A stretch of 64,000 nt of DNA, from the NCBI RefSeq assembly GCF_001982635.1, contig NZ_MKFI01000002.1, forward strand, positions 186,001 to 250,000, given 5' to 3'. This DNA is from Bradyrhizobium mercantei. Its GTDB lineage: Bacteria > Pseudomonadota > Alphaproteobacteria > Rhizobiales > Xanthobacteraceae. Below are positions 16,510-25,562 of this stretch, one piece after another (the stretch's first letter is position 1; every line of letters begins with the position of its first letter). The position numbers and the translations under genes were made by a program. The notes beneath the pieces were generated by a model that was given only the letters and a program-made list of their open reading frames with translations, was not told the DNA's origin and did not search any database.

Positions 16510-17831
16510 CGACCCGCACGACCAATGAAACCATCGATCAGGGTCGCCGCCGGCTGTTGGGGACGGCCGCTATCGGCATTGCGGCGGCTGGCGCCGCCAA
16601 CCTGCTGCCGTCCGGATTGCGGGGCGCGACCGCGAGCGAGGCCATTCGTCCTTTCCGCGTCGAAGTGCCGGAGGAGCAGCTCGTCGACCTCCGCCGCCGC
16701 ATCGCCGCGACCCGGTGGCCCGACCGGGAAACGGTCGGCGATGATTCCCAGGGCGTGCAGCTCAAGACCATGCAGCAGCTCATGCAATACTGGCAGAGCA
16801 GCCACGATTGGCGAAACGCGGAGGCACGGCTCAATGCCCTGCCGCAGTTCATCACCGAGATCGACGGGCTCGACATTCATTTCATCCACATTCGCTCGAA
16901 GCATGCCGATGCATTGCCGATGATCGTCACACACGGCTGGCCCGGCTCGGTCATCGAGCAGATGAAGATCATCGAACCGCTCACCAATCCAACGGCGCAT
17001 GGTGGGACCGCTGCAGACGCGTTCGACGTCGTCATCCCGTCGCTGCCGGGGCACGGCTTCTCCGGCAAGCCGACGGCGCCCGGCTGGACCCCAGTCCGCA
17101 TCGCGCGGGCCTGGACCACCCTGATGCGGCGTCTCGGTTACAAGCAGTTCGTCGCGCAGGGCGGCGATTGGGGCAATGCGATCTCGGAGACGATGGCCTT
17201 GCAGGAGCCGGTCGAACTGCTCGGCATCCACACCAACATGGCGGCGACCGTTCCGAGCGACGTCTCGCGGGCATTGGCGTTCAACCAAGCGCCGCCGACT
17301 AAGCTCACGGCCGACGAGCATCGCGCGTGGGACCAGCTGCGCTACTTCTACGACAAGGGCCTGGGCTACGCCAACGAGATGTCCAATCGCCCGCAAACCT
17401 TGTACGCGCTGGTCGATTCGCCGGCTGGGCTGGCCGCCTGGATGCTCGATCACGACGCCCGCAGCCAGGCGATGATTGCCCGCGTCTTCGACGGCAAGAC
17501 CGAAGGGTTGACGCGTGACGACGTGCTCGACAACGTCACGCTCTACTGGCTGACCAACACCGCGATCTCCTCGGCGCGGCTCTACTGGGACACCCACCAG
17601 GTTTCGACCGGCGGCTTCTTCGACGTGCGCGGCGTCACCATTCCGGTCGCCGTGAGCGCGTTCCCCGACGAGATCTACACGGCGCCGCGGACCTGGTCGG
17701 AGAAGGCCTATCCGAGGCTGATCCACTACAACAAACTCGCCAAGGGTGGCCACTTCGCGGCGTGGGAGCAGCCCGCGCTGTTTGTCGCCGAAATGCGCAC
17801 CGCGTTCCGCCCGCTTCGCAACGCCCCATAG
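16506..17831 (+). CDS. Tat-exported epoxide hydrolase-like alpha/beta hydrolase
   Basis: 441 residues. A twin-arginine signal (GRRRLLGTAAIGIAAAGAAN, RRRLLG at 14-19) predicts export in folded form. Then comes an epoxide-hydrolase N-terminal domain (RPFRVEVPEEQLVDLRRRIA), the oxyanion motif HGWPGS (143-148), the nucleophile in GGDWG (Asp221) and the catalytic His in GGHFAAWE (about 416). This is the layout of microsomal-type epoxide hydrolases, which open epoxides through an enzyme ester. AGGAG precedes the ATG. It is coupled upstream and followed after 53 bases by efflux genes, which suggests detoxification of a hydrophobic compound; substrate unknown. Confidence 0.85.
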   Translation: MTTRTTNETIDQGRRRLLGTAAIGIAAAGAANLLPSGLRGATASEAIRPFRVEVPEEQLVDLRRRIAATRWPDRETVGDDSQGVQLKTMQQLMQYWQSSHDWRNAEARLNALPQFITEIDGLDIHFIHIRSKHADALPMIVTHGWPGSVIEQMKIIEPLTNPTAHGGTAADAFDVVIPSLPGHGFSGKPTAPGWTPVRIARAWTTLMRRLGYKQFVAQGGDWGNAISETMALQEPVELLGIHTNMAATVPSDVSRALAFNQAPPTKLTADEHRAWDQLRYFYDKGLGYANEMSNRPQTLYALVDSPAGLAAWMLDHDARSQAMIARVFDGKTEGLTRDDVLDNVTLYWLTNTAISSARLYWDTHQVSTGGFFDVRGVTIPVAVSAFPDEIYTAPRTWSEKAYPRLIHYNKLAKGGHFAAWEQPALFVAEMRTAFRPLRNAP

Positions 17832-17884
17832 AACAATCGGCGGTGCGCGCAGATGTGCACGCCGCCATTCCCGTCGGCTATGCA

Positions 17885-19939
17885 ATGAACCATCCTTCCT
17901 CATTCTGGGACCGGCATGCCGCCGCGATCTTCGCGGTGCGGACGTTTGCGGCGGCCATGTTGGCGCTTGCGATTGCACTGCTGCTCGACATGCCCCGTCC
18001 CTACTGGGCGATGGCGTCGGTCTACATCACCTCCAACCAGCTGACCGGGGCGACGTCGTCGAAGGCGGTCTATCGCATGCTGGGAACGCTGATCGGCGCC
18101 GCCGGCACGATCATGCTGATCCCGAATCTCGTCGACGCGCCCGAACTACTCAGCCTTGCGATGGCGTTGTGGGTCGGCGTCTGCCTGTATATCTCACTGA
18201 TCGACGGCACGCCGCGCGGCTACGTGTTTCTGCTGTCCGGCTACACGATCGGTCTGCTCGGTTTCCCGATCCTTGCTACTCCCGAATCGACCTTCGACAT
18301 CGTCACGGCCCGCGTGCAGGAGATCATGCTCGGCATCGTCTGCGCGGGCATCGTGTCAAAGCTCGTGCTGCCACGCACTGTCGGCTCTACCATTGCCGAA
18401 CGCGCCGAGGCTTGGCTCGTCAGCACACGCCGGCTCGCCGCTGATATCCTGATCGGCCAGGGCAGCGACGCGGAGCACGACGATGAACGCATGCGCCTCG
18501 CTGCCGCGGCCTCCGAGATCGACCAGCTGAGCGGGCATCTCGGTTACGAGACCGCGACGTCGGCGAATACTGCACGCGGCCTGCAGCGCCTCCGTCTGCA
18601 TATGCTGCTGTTGCTGCCGCTGCTCGCATCGCTCGAAGAAAGACGCGCTGCGATCGCTACGTCGGACGGCGCGGCAGCAAACCTCAAAAGCATCAGCGCC
18701 GCAGCGGCGCGCTGGCTTGATGCCGGGCGCGAAGACGGTCGGGAAGACGACGCGCTGCGTGCGGAAATCGACCAGGTGCGGCCGGCACTTGGCACGGACA
18801 CGAGCTGGAGCGAGATCGCGGTCGCGAGCTACGTGGTCGAGCTGCGCCGCCTCGTGGACATCATGCAGGATTGCCGGATGCTACGCGATGCGATCGCAGA
18901 TGGCCGCGACCCGGACACGCTTGCCCTTGCCGTGATGCCCGACACTCCGCAGGGTGCTGCCTCGCACAGCGATCACGGGCTTGCACTGTGGGCCGCCGCG
19001 GCAACCGCGCTTTCGGTCCTTGCCTGCTGCGCGTTCTGGATCGCCACCGGCTGGACCGATGGCGCATCCGCAGCGCTGTTTGCCGGTCTGATCGGCTCGT
19101 TTCTCGCCGCCCTTGACGAGCCGCTGCCGGCGTTTCGCAATTTCTGCGTCGTGATCCTGATTGTCATTGCGGTCAACGGCATCTACACGTTCGGCGTATT
19201 GCCGCGGGTCACGACGTTCGAGATGCTGGTCGTCGCCCTCGCGCCGGCGTTCCTGCTGTTCGGCTGGATGGCGGCGCGGCCGGCGACCAGCCGCGCCGGG
19301 ACCTGGTTCGCGATCTTCACCTCGGTGCAACTGGCGCTGCAATCGGCCTACACAGCGGACTTCACCTCGTTCGCCAATTCCAGCGTGTCGCTCATGGTGG
19401 GCGTTGCGATCACGGCCGTGACATGCGGGATCGTTCGCACGCTTGGCGCAGCCTGGATCGCAGGCCGGCTGGTGCGGAGCAACTGGCGTACGCTCGCCGA
19501 GGTCGCCGGGCGCAATTCGAAGCAGGACCGCGCCGCGGTCGGCAGTCTCATGCAGCATCGTCTCGCCCTGCTCGCCGCGCGCATCACCGTGGTTCCCGCA
19601 GAGGCCAGACGCGATGCCGCCAATCTCCGCCAGTTGAGGACGGCGTTGAGCATCATCGACCTCCGGCGGGTGAGCCTTCGCCTGTCACGCACGGCAATGG
19701 CAGCGATCGATGAACTTCTCGCCCGTCTTGCGTCGATTTGCCGGAGCCATACGGCCGGGCGGCTGCCGGACGGGTTGGTCGACCACCTCGACGGCACGAT
19801 CGCATTGACGCTGCGGGAGCCCCCAAGCGAGGAACGCAACGAAGCCCTCATCGGCCTCGCCGGCATTCGGGCCGGACTGTTCCCCGGCGCCGCGTCCTAT
19901 CAACCGCACGAACCAGACCAAGGAGGAGTTGCCGCATGA
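17885..19939 (+). CDS. FUSC-family membrane protein (aromatic-acid efflux, AaeB-like)
   Basis: 684 residues with two blocks of several membrane helices (about residues 15-165 and 365-520), each followed by a long cytoplasmic helical part: the duplicated FUSC/AaeB architecture. Family members are inner-membrane components of efflux systems for aromatic carboxylic acids. The repeated module is visible as YWAMASVYITSNQLTGATSSK and WTDGASAALFAGLIGSFLAA. The frame is open from 17762, but similarity starts near the ATG at 17885. Its stop overlaps the start of the DUF1656 gene (ATGA), so with the two following genes it forms one efflux operon. Confidence 0.8.
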   Translation: MNHPSSFWDRHAAAIFAVRTFAAAMLALAIALLLDMPRPYWAMASVYITSNQLTGATSSKAVYRMLGTLIGAAGTIMLIPNLVDAPELLSLAMALWVGVCLYISLIDGTPRGYVFLLSGYTIGLLGFPILATPESTFDIVTARVQEIMLGIVCAGIVSKLVLPRTVGSTIAERAEAWLVSTRRLAADILIGQGSDAEHDDERMRLAAAASEIDQLSGHLGYETATSANTARGLQRLRLHMLLLLPLLASLEERRAAIATSDGAAANLKSISAAAARWLDAGREDGREDDALRAEIDQVRPALGTDTSWSEIAVASYVVELRRLVDIMQDCRMLRDAIADGRDPDTLALAVMPDTPQGAASHSDHGLALWAAAATALSVLACCAFWIATGWTDGASAALFAGLIGSFLAALDEPLPAFRNFCVVILIVIAVNGIYTFGVLPRVTTFEMLVVALAPAFLLFGWMAARPATSRAGTWFAIFTSVQLALQSAYTADFTSFANSSVSLMVGVAITAVTCGIVRTLGAAWIAGRLVRSNWRTLAEVAGRNSKQDRAAVGSLMQHRLALLAARITVVPAEARRDAANLRQLRTALSIIDLRRVSLRLSRTAMAAIDELLARLASICRSHTAGRLPDGLVDHLDGTIALTLREPPSEERNEALIGLAGIRAGLFPGAASYQPHEPDQGGVAA

Positions 19940-20145
19940 GATACGAACTCGACTTGTTCGGCGTGATTGTTCCGAGCCTCCTGCTCTGGTGCATCGTCGC
20001 CTACGTGCTCACGCGCGCGGCCAGCAAGGCATTCGCGCGCGCCCGGCTCTACCGCCGCGTCTGGCACGCCGCGTTGTTCGATTTCGCGGTCTTCGTTTGT
20101 CTGCTCACGAGCTTCGTCTTCATCTCCAGGGAGTTGGTGTCATGA
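19936..20145 (+). CDS. DUF1656 small membrane protein of efflux operon
   Basis: 69 residues with two hydrophobic helices (FGVIVPSLLLWCIVAYVL and FDFAVFVCLLTSFVFI). The order FUSC, DUF1656, HlyD is the standard arrangement of aromatic-acid efflux operons (as in AaeB-AaeX-AaeA). AGGAGG precedes the ATG; both ends overlap the neighbours by ATGA. Confidence 0.8.
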   Translation: MRYELDLFGVIVPSLLLWCIVAYVLTRAASKAFARARLYRRVWHAALFDFAVFVCLLTSFVFISRELVS

Positions 20146-21119
20146 AATCCGTTCTCGGCGCGCTGCGCCGCGTCTCGCTCACTGCGCTGATGGTTCTGGT
20201 CGCGGCCTGGGCCGGCTACAAGCTGTGGGACTACTACATGAACGAGCCCTGGACACGCGACGGTCACGTCCGCGCCGATGTGGTCCCGGTCGCTCCCGAC
20301 GTCTCGGGCTTCGTCACCGAGGTGCTGGTCAGGGACAACCAGCAGGTTCACCGCGGCGACGTGCTGTTCCGGATCGATCGGGCCCGCTACGAGATCGCGC
20401 TGAAGCAGGCCGAGGCTGTGCTGCTAGGCAAGAAGGCCCAGCTCGAGGAGGCCAACGCCGACCTGAAGCGCTACAGCGCGCTGACGCCCGATGTCGTCGT
20501 CTCCAAGCAGCGGCTGGACCAGGTGGTCGCCACGCAGGGCTCGGCACAGGCCGCCACCGACCAGGCCGTCGCGGACCTCAATCTGGCCAAGCTCAATCTC
20601 GAACGCAGCGAGGTGCGTGCCTCCGTCAGCGGCGTCGTCACCAACAGCGAGCTGCGACCCGGGACCTATCTCACCCCCGGCAAGGGCGTCATGGCGCTGC
20701 TCGATTCCGATACGCTGCGCGTCGAAGGGTATTTCGAGGAGACCAAGCTGGCCCGCATCCATCTCGGCGATCCGGTGAGCGTGCGGCTGCTCGGTGCCGA
20801 CCGCACACTGCGCGGAACGGTGAGTAGCATCGAGGCCGGCATCGAGGACCGCGATCGCAGCGAAGGCGTCAACTTGCTCGCCAACGTCAATCCAACCTTC
20901 AACTGGGTGCGGCTGGCGCAACGCGTTCCGGTCCGCATCGCACTCGATCCCACCGCACGAAGCGAACTCGTCGCCGGAGCCACCGCGACCGTCGAGGTGC
21001 TCGGATCGCCGCGGAAAGGCGACCCGCACGTCGCCCAGGACCAGGCCAATGCCTCGCCGCGGCGGGTATGCCGATTGGAGCAAGCCGCAGCGTTCGAGCC
21101 CTCGTCGCCGTGCAACTGA
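20142..21119 (+). CDS. HlyD-family membrane fusion protein (AaeA-like)
   Basis: 325 residues. One N-terminal membrane anchor (SLTALMVLVAAWAGYKLW), then a barrel-sandwich lipoyl half (WTRDGHVRADVVPVAPDVSG, QQVHRGDVLFRID), a coiled-coil hairpin (about 85-145) and the returning half (SEVRASVSGVVTN). It links the FUSC pump to an outer-membrane channel not encoded here. The last 30 residues, with two prolines and a cysteine, are not conserved in the family. Translationally coupled to DUF1656. Confidence 0.85.
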   Translation: MKSVLGALRRVSLTALMVLVAAWAGYKLWDYYMNEPWTRDGHVRADVVPVAPDVSGFVTEVLVRDNQQVHRGDVLFRIDRARYEIALKQAEAVLLGKKAQLEEANADLKRYSALTPDVVVSKQRLDQVVATQGSAQAATDQAVADLNLAKLNLERSEVRASVSGVVTNSELRPGTYLTPGKGVMALLDSDTLRVEGYFEETKLARIHLGDPVSVRLLGADRTLRGTVSSIEAGIEDRDRSEGVNLLANVNPTFNWVRLAQRVPVRIALDPTARSELVAGATATVEVLGSPRKGDPHVAQDQANASPRRVCRLEQAAAFEPSSPCN

Positions 21120-21250
21120 GGCCCAGCGGCGAGGCTGCGCTGACGAATCCGGCGCAGTCGACATTATTGTACCGAGTTCAATGTTTTAATTGCACTGAAC
21201 CAATGATCGGAGCATTTTGACTGCATCACTGGATTGCACGCCGCAATCGA

Positions 21251-21274
21251 CCCACGCGCAGATGCGCGGGTGGG
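21251..21274 (+). other. hairpin in the leader of the TSUP gene
   Basis: CCCACGCGC and GCGC-GG-GTGGG can pair around an AGAT loop with a two-base bulge, 27 bases before the TSUP start. No U-run follows, so it is not a terminator; it may affect translation or be chance in GC-rich DNA. Confidence 0.25.
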
Positions 21275-21300
21275 AGCGTGGTTCTTATGGAGAGACGAAC

Positions 21301-22059
21301 ATGGAACTGACGGTCACCACGGTCCTGATCGCCTTCGCCGGCGTCTTCCTGATCTGCTTCATGAAGGGCGCCTTCGGCGGCGGCTTCTCCATAGTCGGCA
21401 TTCCGCTGCTGTCGTTCGTGATGGACCCGGTGACGGCCGGCGGCCTGCTCGCGCCCCTGTTCATCGCGATGGATTTGTTCGCGCTGCGCTACTGGAAGCC
21501 CTCGACCTGGTCGAAGCCCGATCTTCTTCTGCTGCTACCCGGGCTCCTGATCGGCATCGCCGTCGGCTATCTGCTGTTTCGGGTGATGGACCACCGCGCG
21601 GTCGCGATTGTGATGGCGGTCATCACCTTGATCTTCGTCGGCCTGTGGTTGATCGGAGGCTCCGAGGTGAAGATCCGCCCGCGGTCGTCGCCCAAGGCGG
21701 CGGCGGCCGGTTTCGCCTCCGGGATCACCACCATGGTCGCGCATTCCGGCGGACCGCCGCTTGCGATGTATCTGCTGCCGCTCGGGCTCACCAAGGAAGT
21801 CTATGCCGGCACGACCAGCCTGTTTTTCACGGTCGGCAACGCGACCAAAGCGGTGCCGTGGCTGCTGCTGGTGAAGCCTGCGGGCAGCGTCTGGATCGTG
21901 ATGGCGATTTGCCTGCTCGCCATCCCCGCCGGGGTCTGGCTCGGTTGGCGGCTTCATGGACGATTGGACCAGCGGCAGATCTATCGGGCGTGCTACGCAC
22001 TGCTGGTTGTGACGGCCGTGAAGTTACTGTGGGACGGCGTTTCCGGCTATCTCGCGTGA
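21301..22059 (+). CDS. TSUP-family permease (TauE/SafE)
   Basis: 252 residues, mostly hydrophobic, with about eight membrane segments. The family signature is visible in both halves: GAFGGGFSIVGIPLLSFV near the start and AHSGGPPLAMYLLPLGLTKE in the middle. TSUP proteins move sulfur-containing or carboxylic anions across the inner membrane. GGAGAG lies before the ATG; the frame extends back to 21217 without support. It sits about 180 bases after the efflux operon and could be transcribed with it or from its own promoter. Confidence 0.85.
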   Translation: MELTVTTVLIAFAGVFLICFMKGAFGGGFSIVGIPLLSFVMDPVTAGGLLAPLFIAMDLFALRYWKPSTWSKPDLLLLLPGLLIGIAVGYLLFRVMDHRAVAIVMAVITLIFVGLWLIGGSEVKIRPRSSPKAAAAGFASGITTMVAHSGGPPLAMYLLPLGLTKEVYAGTTSLFFTVGNATKAVPWLLLVKPAGSVWIVMAICLLAIPAGVWLGWRLHGRLDQRQIYRACYALLVVTAVKLLWDGVSGYLA

Positions 22060-22359
22060 AATGGCTACGCTCGTTTCTCATATCGTCGACTCTGAGGAAC
22101 TCAGGTCAGAAGTGGGTTCAGAGATATTGGCCAAAGCTGGAGCTCTTGCTAGGGCTATGCGCGAGCCTCGACGCCGTCATCTCCTCCCTCATTTATGTAG
22201 CATGGACGCCCTGCCCGTCCAGACAAGCTTCGTCGACGGAACGTCCCTCCTCCGCACGATATTGATATTGTTGCGCTCTGCGGCGATTGGCTGGAAAGCC
22301 ACGGTTGGATTCCACGATAACTGCTTCGATCGTTGGAAGCAGCTTCTGTGTCAGCACTG
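22060..22359. other. 300-bp intergenic region with diverged repeat
   Basis: An open frame fills it on the plus strand (22061-22363) but has no ribosome site or recognisable sequence. Bases 22228-22320 resemble 5115-5215. It separates the TSUP gene from the convergent Sel1 gene. Confidence 0.4.
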
Positions 22360-24129
22360 TTAGACTGCGATCTTCGAAACAGTCGCCGAGAGCTCAGCGA
22401 GCTCAGTTTCAGCCTCTACGATCCCCTGCTCGACGGCACTCTCTAGCCAGTACTGCGCCTCGCGGAGTTTCTGTGGTTCCACGATCCCGCTCCGTAGATA
22501 ACGTCCGAGCATGAGTTGCGCGTGGCCGTGGCCCCGCTCGGCAGCGACGCGAAACCAGCGCTCGGCAACGGCGCGATCAGCCGCGATGCCATGGCCTCCA
22601 CTGTAGATCGCGCCCAACGCGAACATTGCGCCGGTATGTTCCTTGGCGGCGGCCTGTTCGCACAGCTTGACCGCCTTTGCGATATCCGCCGAGCCGCCGC
22701 GGCCGTTGACCAGCATCTCGGCCAAGGCTGCCTGACTGTCCGCATGGCCGGCCTCGGCTGCGCGCGCAAACCATTCGCGTGCGGCCCTGGGGTCCGCCTG
22801 AACGCCGCGACCTTCGCTGAGCAATCGGCCAAGCATGTACTGGGCTTCGGGTAAGCCCTCCGCCGCGCGTCGCAGCCAGATTGCTGCCTGCCGCTCATCC
22901 GGCTTCTCGCCGACGCCTTGCAACAGGCAGACTCCAAGATTGAAGGCTGCGACGAGGTCGCCACTTGTTGCAGTTTTCCTGAACCAATCCGCCACCGGCG
23001 GTCGCTCACCGGGCAAATTGGCGCCCTTAAGCAGTTCCTGCGCCAGCGTGACTTGTGCATTCGTGTCTCCGGCATCGGCCGCCACACGCAGCCATCTTGC
23101 GGCTTCCTCGGAATCTGTCGGCACACCTGCTCCCGTCATATAGAACGAGCTTAGGGACCGCGCTGCGGATGCACTGCCGGCCTCGGCGGCGCGCCGGTAC
23201 CAGCCAGCGGCCTCCACATAGTTCGGCGGCAATGTTCCACCCTTGGTGCAGAGATCACCGATCATCTCGGCCGCGCGCGGATTCCCGGCAAGGGCTGCAC
23301 GTCTCAACCATGATTCTCCAAGCACCGGATCCGGAGTGACGAATTTACCTTCAATCAGGGCGGCCCCCCATCTCGTCTGAGCTTCGCGGTGGCCGAGCTC
23401 TGCCGCCTTTTGATAAAAGTTGACGGCGCTCGCCGGATCCTTCTCGACGCCGGAGCCCTCTTCGGTGAGAACACCGAGCATATGGACGGCGCTCGGAATG
23501 TCGGCGGCAGCGGCAGCGCGAATGTGCTCGGCGATTTCCGCCCTGCGTTCCGACAGGACTGTGTCACCAGCGAGTGCCAGTGCGTAGCCAAGATGACCTT
23601 GCGCGCAGCGACCCGAAGCCGACCGCAGATAGTAATCTCTTGCTTCGTCGGGATTGCGCAGGTGGTCAGGACCGTAGGTCAGGACATAGCCAAGCAACGC
23701 CTGTCCTTCGGCAGAGCCGGCTTGTGCCGCCATACGCGCCCATTTGTGCGCAGCTTCGAAATCGGGGGCGGCGCTGGCAGCGTTGGTTGCGGCGCCGGAA
23801 AAGAGCCGCGCCGCTCCTTCGCCGGCACCCGCCCCGGGAGCAGCCACCAGCCCTTGCAGGAGGAGTGCAGCCAGCAGGCATTGGGCTTCGGCATTGCCAT
23901 GCGAGGCCGCCTGCTCCAGCCAGCGCACCGCCTCGCTTTGGCTATACGGAACGCCTTCGCCCCGCAGGTAGAGTCGGCCGATCTGATACGCGGCCTCCGG
24001 CGCCCCCCCTTGCGCCGCCTGTGCCAGCAGGGGCACAGCCTCAGCGAACTGCTCCTTATCAAGCAACGCAAGACCGCGGCGCAGCGCGGCCGCTGGCGAC
24101 GCTTTGCCGATCAGTCGATCAAAGAGCAT
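22360..24129 (-). CDS. Sel1-repeat (TPR-like) protein
   Basis: 589 residues built almost wholly of about a dozen or more Sel1-like repeats of ~36 residues. The pattern is A..W...AA..G...A...LG..y..G.GV, seen for example in EAVRWLEQAASHGNAEAQ and AARWLRVAADAGDTNAQ. Such solenoids are protein-protein interaction scaffolds. There is no signal peptide or membrane segment, so it is probably cytoplasmic. It is the last gene of the minus-strand run with the HlyD adaptor and ABC transporter (32 bases after the adaptor), suggesting it serves the secretion or assembly of the collagen-like protein; that role is inferred from position only. Confidence 0.8.
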   Translation of the reverse strand: MLFDRLIGKASPAAALRRGLALLDKEQFAEAVPLLAQAAQGGAPEAAYQIGRLYLRGEGVPYSQSEAVRWLEQAASHGNAEAQCLLAALLLQGLVAAPGAGAGEGAARLFSGAATNAASAAPDFEAAHKWARMAAQAGSAEGQALLGYVLTYGPDHLRNPDEARDYYLRSASGRCAQGHLGYALALAGDTVLSERRAEIAEHIRAAAAADIPSAVHMLGVLTEEGSGVEKDPASAVNFYQKAAELGHREAQTRWGAALIEGKFVTPDPVLGESWLRRAALAGNPRAAEMIGDLCTKGGTLPPNYVEAAGWYRRAAEAGSASAARSLSSFYMTGAGVPTDSEEAARWLRVAADAGDTNAQVTLAQELLKGANLPGERPPVADWFRKTATSGDLVAAFNLGVCLLQGVGEKPDERQAAIWLRRAAEGLPEAQYMLGRLLSEGRGVQADPRAAREWFARAAEAGHADSQAALAEMLVNGRGGSADIAKAVKLCEQAAAKEHTGAMFALGAIYSGGHGIAADRAVAERWFRVAAERGHGHAQLMLGRYLRSGIVEPQKLREAQYWLESAVEQGIVEAETELAELSATVSKIAV

Positions 24130-24161
24130 GTTGCAACCGCTTCTGTCGCGGACTTCTCATT

Positions 24162-25562
24162 CTAGGGCTCCCGCATCGCTTCCTGGGTCACTGGCAGCAC
24201 CAATCCAAGCAGATACTTCAGCACGGTACGCTGTCCGACCTTGATGTCAGCGGTCACAGGCATGCCGGGCACCAGCTTGAAGCCGGCGGGCACGTCGTGC
24301 AGCGCCATACGATCGAGGCTGATCCGGCCGCGATAGAACGGCTCCGTCGTGGCGGCTGCGGGAATTGCGTTCGTCGGATTGCGCGCCTCGGCCTGGGCAT
24401 TGAAGGCGTCGGGGCTCACCACACGGACGGTCCCTTCCGCCATTCCATATTGCGAATAGGGGAAGGTGTCGAACTTGACCGCGACCGGATCATTGACGTG
24501 AACAAAACCGTTGTCGCGGCCGGGGATGTTGGCTTCCACCTCGAGCGGCGCATCGGCCGGCACCAGGGTGATGAATTGCTGTCCCGACTGCATCACCGAG
24601 CCGACCGAAACCCTCGCGACCGCCTGAACGATCGCATCCACATTGCTGCGCAATTCGACCAGCTTTCGCCTCAGCCTTGCCTTGGCGACAAGCTCGCGAG
24701 TATTGGCCGCCTTGACCGCACTCTCCTGCAGCTTCTGCGACGCCTCGGCCTTCCAGCCGCGGATGAAACCGTCCCGTTCGGAAGCGAGCGCCGATTGGTC
24801 GCGCTTGGCGCCCTCGCCGGTCGCAACCGCATTGGCCAGCGCGCGCTCCATTTCCACCCGGGTATCCTTGGCGATCAATGAGTTCAGCCGGCTGCCGGTC
24901 TGGGTGGCCTCCAGCTTCCTGCGCATATCCTCGATGCTCTGGGCGACGTCGAGACGCTCGCGATAGCCGGCCGCGTCCGAGTTTGATCGGGCGATGACGG
25001 AATCGAGCTCCTTCAGCTTCTGATCGTAGTTCTGCAGTTTCAGATCGAACTGCGCATGACGATGCTCGAAAATTGAGGCCTGCAACATCCAATGCGGATC
25101 GCTGCCGTCATTTTTGAAGGCTTGACCATCGGCCTCGGCGCGCAACCGCGCGACTTCCGCGTCCAGGCTGTTGGCCTGATCCTCCAGCGCGACGAGATCG
25201 GCTTCCGCAAACGTCGGGTCGAGCCGGGCAAGCACGTCACCGGCGTGCACGCGTTGTCCCTCTCGCACGTCGATCGACCGAACAATTGCGGTCTCGAGCG
25301 GCTGTACCAGGATCGTGGGGGCCTGAGAGACCACGATCCCTCGCGCGGAGACCACTTGATCCACCGGCAACACCGCCGCAGTCACGATCAGCGCGACCAC
25401 CATGCTCGCCACGATCCAGACCATGTGCTGGGCCGAGCGTGGGATCGGAGCGTTGGTAATGGCCGTCGAGGGTTGCTGGAACTCGAGAATGATCGGCAAC
25501 GTCGGATCGCTTTTCCTCGCGCCGAACAGAGTTGGCAATGAGGGGGTTTGGACCTCGCTCAT
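24162..25562 (-). CDS. HlyD-family adaptor of type I secretion system
   Basis: 466 residues. A short cytoplasmic N-terminus, one membrane helix (MVWIVASMVVALIVTAAVL, about 47-65), and the lipoyl half (VVSAPT-like segment SQAPTILVQPLETAIV, REGQRVHAGDVLARLD). Then a long coiled coil (about 125-320) and a C-terminal beta domain ending in PGMPVTADIKVGQRTVLKYL. This is the PrtE/HlyD type of periplasmic adaptor that connects the ABC exporter to a TolC-like channel (none in this window). Its start overlaps the stop of the ABC gene, so the two are co-translated. Confidence 0.9.
   Translation of the reverse strand: MSEVQTPSLPTLFGARKSDPTLPIILEFQQPSTAITNAPIPRSAQHMVWIVASMVVALIVTAAVLPVDQVVSARGIVVSQAPTILVQPLETAIVRSIDVREGQRVHAGDVLARLDPTFAEADLVALEDQANSLDAEVARLRAEADGQAFKNDGSDPHWMLQASIFEHRHAQFDLKLQNYDQKLKELDSVIARSNSDAAGYRERLDVAQSIEDMRRKLEATQTGSRLNSLIAKDTRVEMERALANAVATGEGAKRDQSALASERDGFIRGWKAEASQKLQESAVKAANTRELVAKARLRRKLVELRSNVDAIVQAVARVSVGSVMQSGQQFITLVPADAPLEVEANIPGRDNGFVHVNDPVAVKFDTFPYSQYGMAEGTVRVVSPDAFNAQAEARNPTNAIPAAATTEPFYRGRISLDRMALHDVPAGFKLVPGMPVTADIKVGQRTVLKYLLGLVLPVTQEAMREP

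Noticed and set aside
16308..17978. 556-codon minus-strand frame
   Set aside because: Antisense of the epoxide hydrolase gene, whose motifs are all intact.
22061..22363. 100-residue frame between TSUP and Sel1 genes
   Set aside because: No ribosome site, no domain, and part of it is the diverged non-coding repeat.
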